Origin: Paraglaciecola hydrolytica
GTDB taxonomy: Bacteria; Pseudomonadota; Gammaproteobacteria; Enterobacterales; Alteromonadaceae
Length of the DNA: 64,000 nt
Direction: 5' to 3'
Assembly (NCBI RefSeq): GCF_001565895.1
Contig: NZ_LSNE01000002.1
Location: forward strand, 95,823-159,822
The position numbers and the translations under genes were made by a program. The stretch's first letter is position 1, and each line of letters starts with the position of its first letter. Below are positions 61,683-64,000 of this stretch, in pieces. Under the pieces are notes generated by a model. That model made no database searches, was not told the DNA's origin, and saw only the letters and a list, made by a program, of their open reading frames with translations.

Positions 61683-63176
61683 ATGTTAAATAAGAACCGA
61701 ATAAAAGCCTCAATATTCCCTTATGGCATGATGGCCGCTTATCTAAGCTGCCTCCTGATTGCTTTTAGCTGGGCGCAAAATACTCATGCTCAGCAACCGA
61801 TAGTCGCAGCCAATAGCGTAAAAAAAATTCCGCAGTTTAATGAAAAAATTGCCTTGCCACTAAGTGCAAGTGTCGCTGCTGCTAGTGATAAATCAACCGA
61901 TAACGATGTTACGGATAAAGAAAAATCTCCACTAAGTTTGCTGGGGTCTGCCTACCAAAATGGTATTCCTTTATTACAAAATCGCTTTCGTATTGATTTT
62001 ACAGTAGACGAACTGACGATGATCTTTTTTCGTGAGTTTGGTAGTGCGCCAATTGTATTAGTGCAGCCTGATGGCACCAAAATTTTCCAGTCGCAGGCAG
62101 ATGGGGACAATCTTTTTTGGTTTGATGCTGCCACTTACGACATGATCAGTATAAAAAAACCGACACCAGGCCCCTGGCAAGCTGTGGGACAAATCAGTCC
62201 AGGCAGTAGAGTGATGGTAATAAGTGATTTAGCGTTACACGCCGACCCGCTGCCCAGAATTATTTTTTCTGGTGAAATTCTCAAACAAACTTCTTACCTC
62301 ACTAACCATGGTAAACCCATTGATTATTCGGCGTTTCGGGATGTAGTGGAACTAAGAATCGACTTTGTTAGTACCAATAATCCCAATTATAATAACTTTG
62401 GTTCTGAATCTCAGACCATAGCGACCTTTGAAGACAATGGTAAAGGCATGGATGAGAGGCCACTTGATGGTACTTTCACCGGTCAGTTTAATTTAGCCGT
62501 CGCTGATGGTGAATGGATGCCGGTGTTTTCAGTTTCAACTCCGATGTTTTCTCGCGAGCAGGTAGATCCTAATTTAATGTTGTACCCTAATCCTATCAAA
62601 ATCTCCGTAGATATTGACGAGGGAGGCAAGGGCTTTCATAAGATTTTAATTGATGCAGAGCGTCAACATGTTGATATGTCTACCTTATTATTGGATGGAA
62701 AGGTACGTTTCCCTAGTGGTGATATTCAGAATTTTTCCATCACTGACATGTCATCTGCTGTGCGAGAGCATTTAATCGTTAACTACGAAACGGGTGTTTA
62801 TCGGGTCAAACTTACCGCCTACGGCAATACCGTGGATGGTCGAGAGTTTATTTTGGATGTGCCCGAATATAGCTTTTTAACTGAAGAGCCTAAACCTATC
62901 ACGACGAGCCCTGTTATTGATGGGGCTAATCCATCTGTGACCGGGTCTGAGTTAGATACAGCCAATATAGTGACAACTGATCCTGAAACGGTAACTCCTC
63001 CAGTATCTGCCGATCTAATTGCTGAGCCAAATCTTGATCAAAGCATAATGACTGAGCCCGAATCTAGTATGAGCAAAACCACTATGGTGCTCATAGTGGT
63101 GCTGCTTAATCTGTTTATTATTGGTTTTGGTGGTGCCGCCATTTGGTATTTTCTGCGTAAAAAAGCGTTGAAATAA
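61683..63176 (+). CDS. TIGR03503-like exported membrane protein
   Basis: A 497-residue protein with an N-terminal signal peptide (SCLLIAFSWAQNTHAQ), a long beta-rich periplasmic region with SPGSRVMVISDLALHADPLPRIIFSGE and EDNGKGMDERPLDGTFTGQF, and a C-terminal membrane helix (MVLIVVLLNLFIIGFGGAAIWYFL) with basic residues after it. This resembles the TIGR03503 family found in Alteromonadales and Vibrionales, for which no function is known. It follows dnaQ closely and may be cotranscribed. Confidence 0.72.
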   Translation: MLNKNRIKASIFPYGMMAAYLSCLLIAFSWAQNTHAQQPIVAANSVKKIPQFNEKIALPLSASVAAASDKSTDNDVTDKEKSPLSLLGSAYQNGIPLLQNRFRIDFTVDELTMIFFREFGSAPIVLVQPDGTKIFQSQADGDNLFWFDAATYDMISIKKPTPGPWQAVGQISPGSRVMVISDLALHADPLPRIIFSGEILKQTSYLTNHGKPIDYSAFRDVVELRIDFVSTNNPNYNNFGSESQTIATFEDNGKGMDERPLDGTFTGQFNLAVADGEWMPVFSVSTPMFSREQVDPNLMLYPNPIKISVDIDEGGKGFHKILIDAERQHVDMSTLLLDGKVRFPSGDIQNFSITDMSSAVREHLIVNYETGVYRVKLTAYGNTVDGREFILDVPEYSFLTEEPKPITTSPVIDGANPSVTGSELDTANIVTTDPETVTPPVSADLIAEPNLDQSIMTEPESSMSKTTMVLIVVLLNLFIIGFGGAAIWYFLRKKALK

Positions 63177-63353
63177 ATCAATTCGAATAGATCGCAGAGT
63201 ATTCTTCAATAAAACCACGTTGCAATGCTTTTATATTGTTTGTTTTTTTAAGGCAACTTACTCTGAATTAGCTCTTTTTTTGCCCTTGTTCAGCAAAATC
63301 GGTTAATCCTCCAGCAATCAAACCGCATATCTGTAATTTGCTCTAAAAAGCAG

Positions 63354-63382
63354 TTGACTCACTAGTGCCTAACCCGTATTAT
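63354..63382 (+). promoter_or_regulatory. Strong promoter of the tRNA-Asp cluster
   Basis: TTGACT (63354-63359) and TATTAT (63377-63382) are separated by exactly 17 bases and are followed by CTGCGCCGCGG. The GC-rich discriminator is typical of stable-RNA promoters under stringent control. Confidence 0.8.
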
Positions 63383-63449
63383 CTGCGCCGCGGTTGACGA
63401 GGTGGATACTATATTTGTCACGTAACTGCTTGATAATGTTAAAGAATGT

Positions 63450-63526
63450 GGAGTGGTAGTTCAGTTGGTTAGAATACCGGCCTGTCACGCCGGGGGTCGC
63501 GGGTTCAAGTCCCGTCCACTCCGCCA
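63450..63526 (+). tRNA. tRNA-Asp (anticodon GUC), copy 1
   Basis: The 77-base sequence begins GGAGTGGTAGTTCAGTTGG, has the anticodon arm CCTGTCACG with GUC, a TPsiC arm GGGTTCAAGTCCC, and an encoded CCA end. It is the standard bacterial tRNA-Asp. Confidence 0.98.
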
Positions 63527-63561
63527 ACTTTAATTTTGTCAGTTTTTGTTTTGATTACGCT

Positions 63562-63638
63562 GGAGTGGTAGTTCAGTTGGTTAGAATACCGGCCTGTCAC
63601 GCCGGGGGTCGCGGGTTCAAGTCCCGTCCACTCCGCCA
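63562..63638 (+). tRNA. tRNA-Asp (anticodon GUC), copy 2
   Basis: Identical to copy 1 over all 77 bases, including CCA. The spacer to copy 1 is 35 bases. Confidence 0.98.
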
Positions 63639-63665
63639 ACATCAAAACAAATAGTATTTAACAGC

Positions 63666-63742
63666 GGAGTGGTAGTTCAGTTGGTTAGAATACCGGCCTG
63701 TCACGCCGGGGGTCGCGGGTTCAAGTCCCGTCCACTCCGCCA
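63666..63742 (+). tRNA. tRNA-Asp (anticodon GUC), copy 3
   Basis: Identical to copies 1 and 2. The spacer to copy 2 is 27 bases with a different sequence. All three follow one promoter and are probably processed from one transcript. Confidence 0.98.
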
Positions 63743-63841
63743 TTAAATACAAAGTTTCATCTTAATTCCAAACAATCCTCTGATACTTTTTTATTTCCTT
63801 GTAAATTCCCGTTTTTTATCACTATTTTTGAGCCTTTAGCT

Positions 63842-63868
63842 TTGTTCATCCACATTAATTGGTATGAT
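63842..63868 (+). promoter_or_regulatory. Possible promoter of the last, partial gene
   Basis: TTGTTC (63842-63847) and TATGAT (63863-63868) with an extended TGG before the -10. The 15-base spacer is short, so this is tentative. Confidence 0.3.
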
Positions 63869-63967
63869 AGGCGCATCTATTCGACTTAATACTAAATTCT
63901 TGTGCTTTTATACGGTAATTCATGCACTTAGACTTAGCATCATTGATATTGGGACTTGTTCTAGACC

Positions 63968-64000
63968 ATGAGTGAATTACTCACCTGTACTAACTTAAAT
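63968..64000 (+). CDS. Start of an unidentified gene (partial)
   Basis: An ATG at 63968 opens a frame reading MSELLTCTNLN to the window edge. The start resembles the first strand of an ABC-type ATPase, but eleven residues are too few to decide. A 17-codon frame (63921-63974) overlaps its start and could be a leader peptide. No strong ribosome site is visible. Confidence 0.3.
   Translation, partial: MSELLTCTNLN

Noticed and set aside
63450-63742. Regularly spaced repeats that could suggest a CRISPR array
   Set aside because: The repeats are complete tRNA-Asp genes with CCA ends.

Overview
The window looks like chromosomal DNA of a marine gammaproteobacterium of the Alteromonadales (Paraglaciecola/Glaciecola/Alteromonas type). 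This is inferred from gene content: large TonB-dependent receptors paired with starch enzymes, a MiaE tRNA hydroxylase, DUF502, VcgC-like and TIGR03503-type proteins, a PEP-CTERM protein, a dnaQ/rnhA divergent pair, and a tRNA-Asp triplet. No prophage, CRISPR array or complete insertion sequence was seen.

Layout. (1) 1-9.6 kb: alpha-glucan acquisition. It holds the end of a tryptophan-halogenase-like gene, a TonB receptor, a large outer-membrane pullulanase lipoprotein with three C-terminal repeat modules, and a diguanylate cyclase. (2) 10.5-16.7 kb: a LysR regulator, apparently with an ATT start, divergent from a TonB receptor, an N-formylglutamate-amidohydrolase-like enzyme and a YfcC-type permease. 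(3) 17-24.2 kb: housekeeping and signalling genes (miaE, LysM lipoprotein, DoxX, a pseudo-receiver/HPt protein plus a true receiver, nitroreductase, DEAD-box helicase, DUF502, RRM protein). (4) 24.4-30.3 kb: a second alpha-glucan cluster (GH13 lipoprotein, esterase lipoprotein, GH31 enzyme). It shares the 12-mer TGAATACGTATG, part of a palindrome, with the first cluster, which suggests one local regulator. (5) 30.3-34.7 kb: mgtC-like, VcgC-like, MOSC, MATE and moeA genes. (6) 34.8-37.5 kb: a SigZ-type sigma factor preceded by a 58-residue peptide with 18 cysteines, a single-domain globin, and a TraB/GumN protein.

(7) 37.7-56.6 kb: a complete nitrate/nitrite assimilation region. It contains nirB-nirD-nasA, nasT-nasS, a nitrate/nitrite MFS transporter followed by a fused PP2C phosphatase/Ser-Thr kinase, and a nitrate ABC transporter (nrtA-nrtB-ATPase) followed by an outer-membrane channel. 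Three transcription units (nirB, the MFS gene, nrtA) have leaders with a small hairpin overlapping or adjoining an intrinsic terminator, as expected for NasT (ANTAR) antitermination. All four units, including nasT, have sigma54-like -24/-12 elements. The region is interrupted by a DUF2971 gene lying between two diverged inverted repeats of about 300 bp.

(8) 56.6-64 kb: a two-gene unit of a PEP-CTERM exported protein and a TIR-TM-TPR protein, then a VOC protein, rnhA, dnaQ, a TIGR03503-like membrane protein, three tandem tRNA-Asp(GUC) genes behind a strong promoter with a GC-rich discriminator, and the start of an unidentified gene.

The items most worth a second look are the cysteine-rich peptide with SigZ, the triplicated nitrate leaders, the inverted-repeat-flanked DUF2971 gene, the PEP-CTERM/TIR pair, and the noncanonical LysR start. 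All family assignments come from reading motifs by eye; no database search was run.
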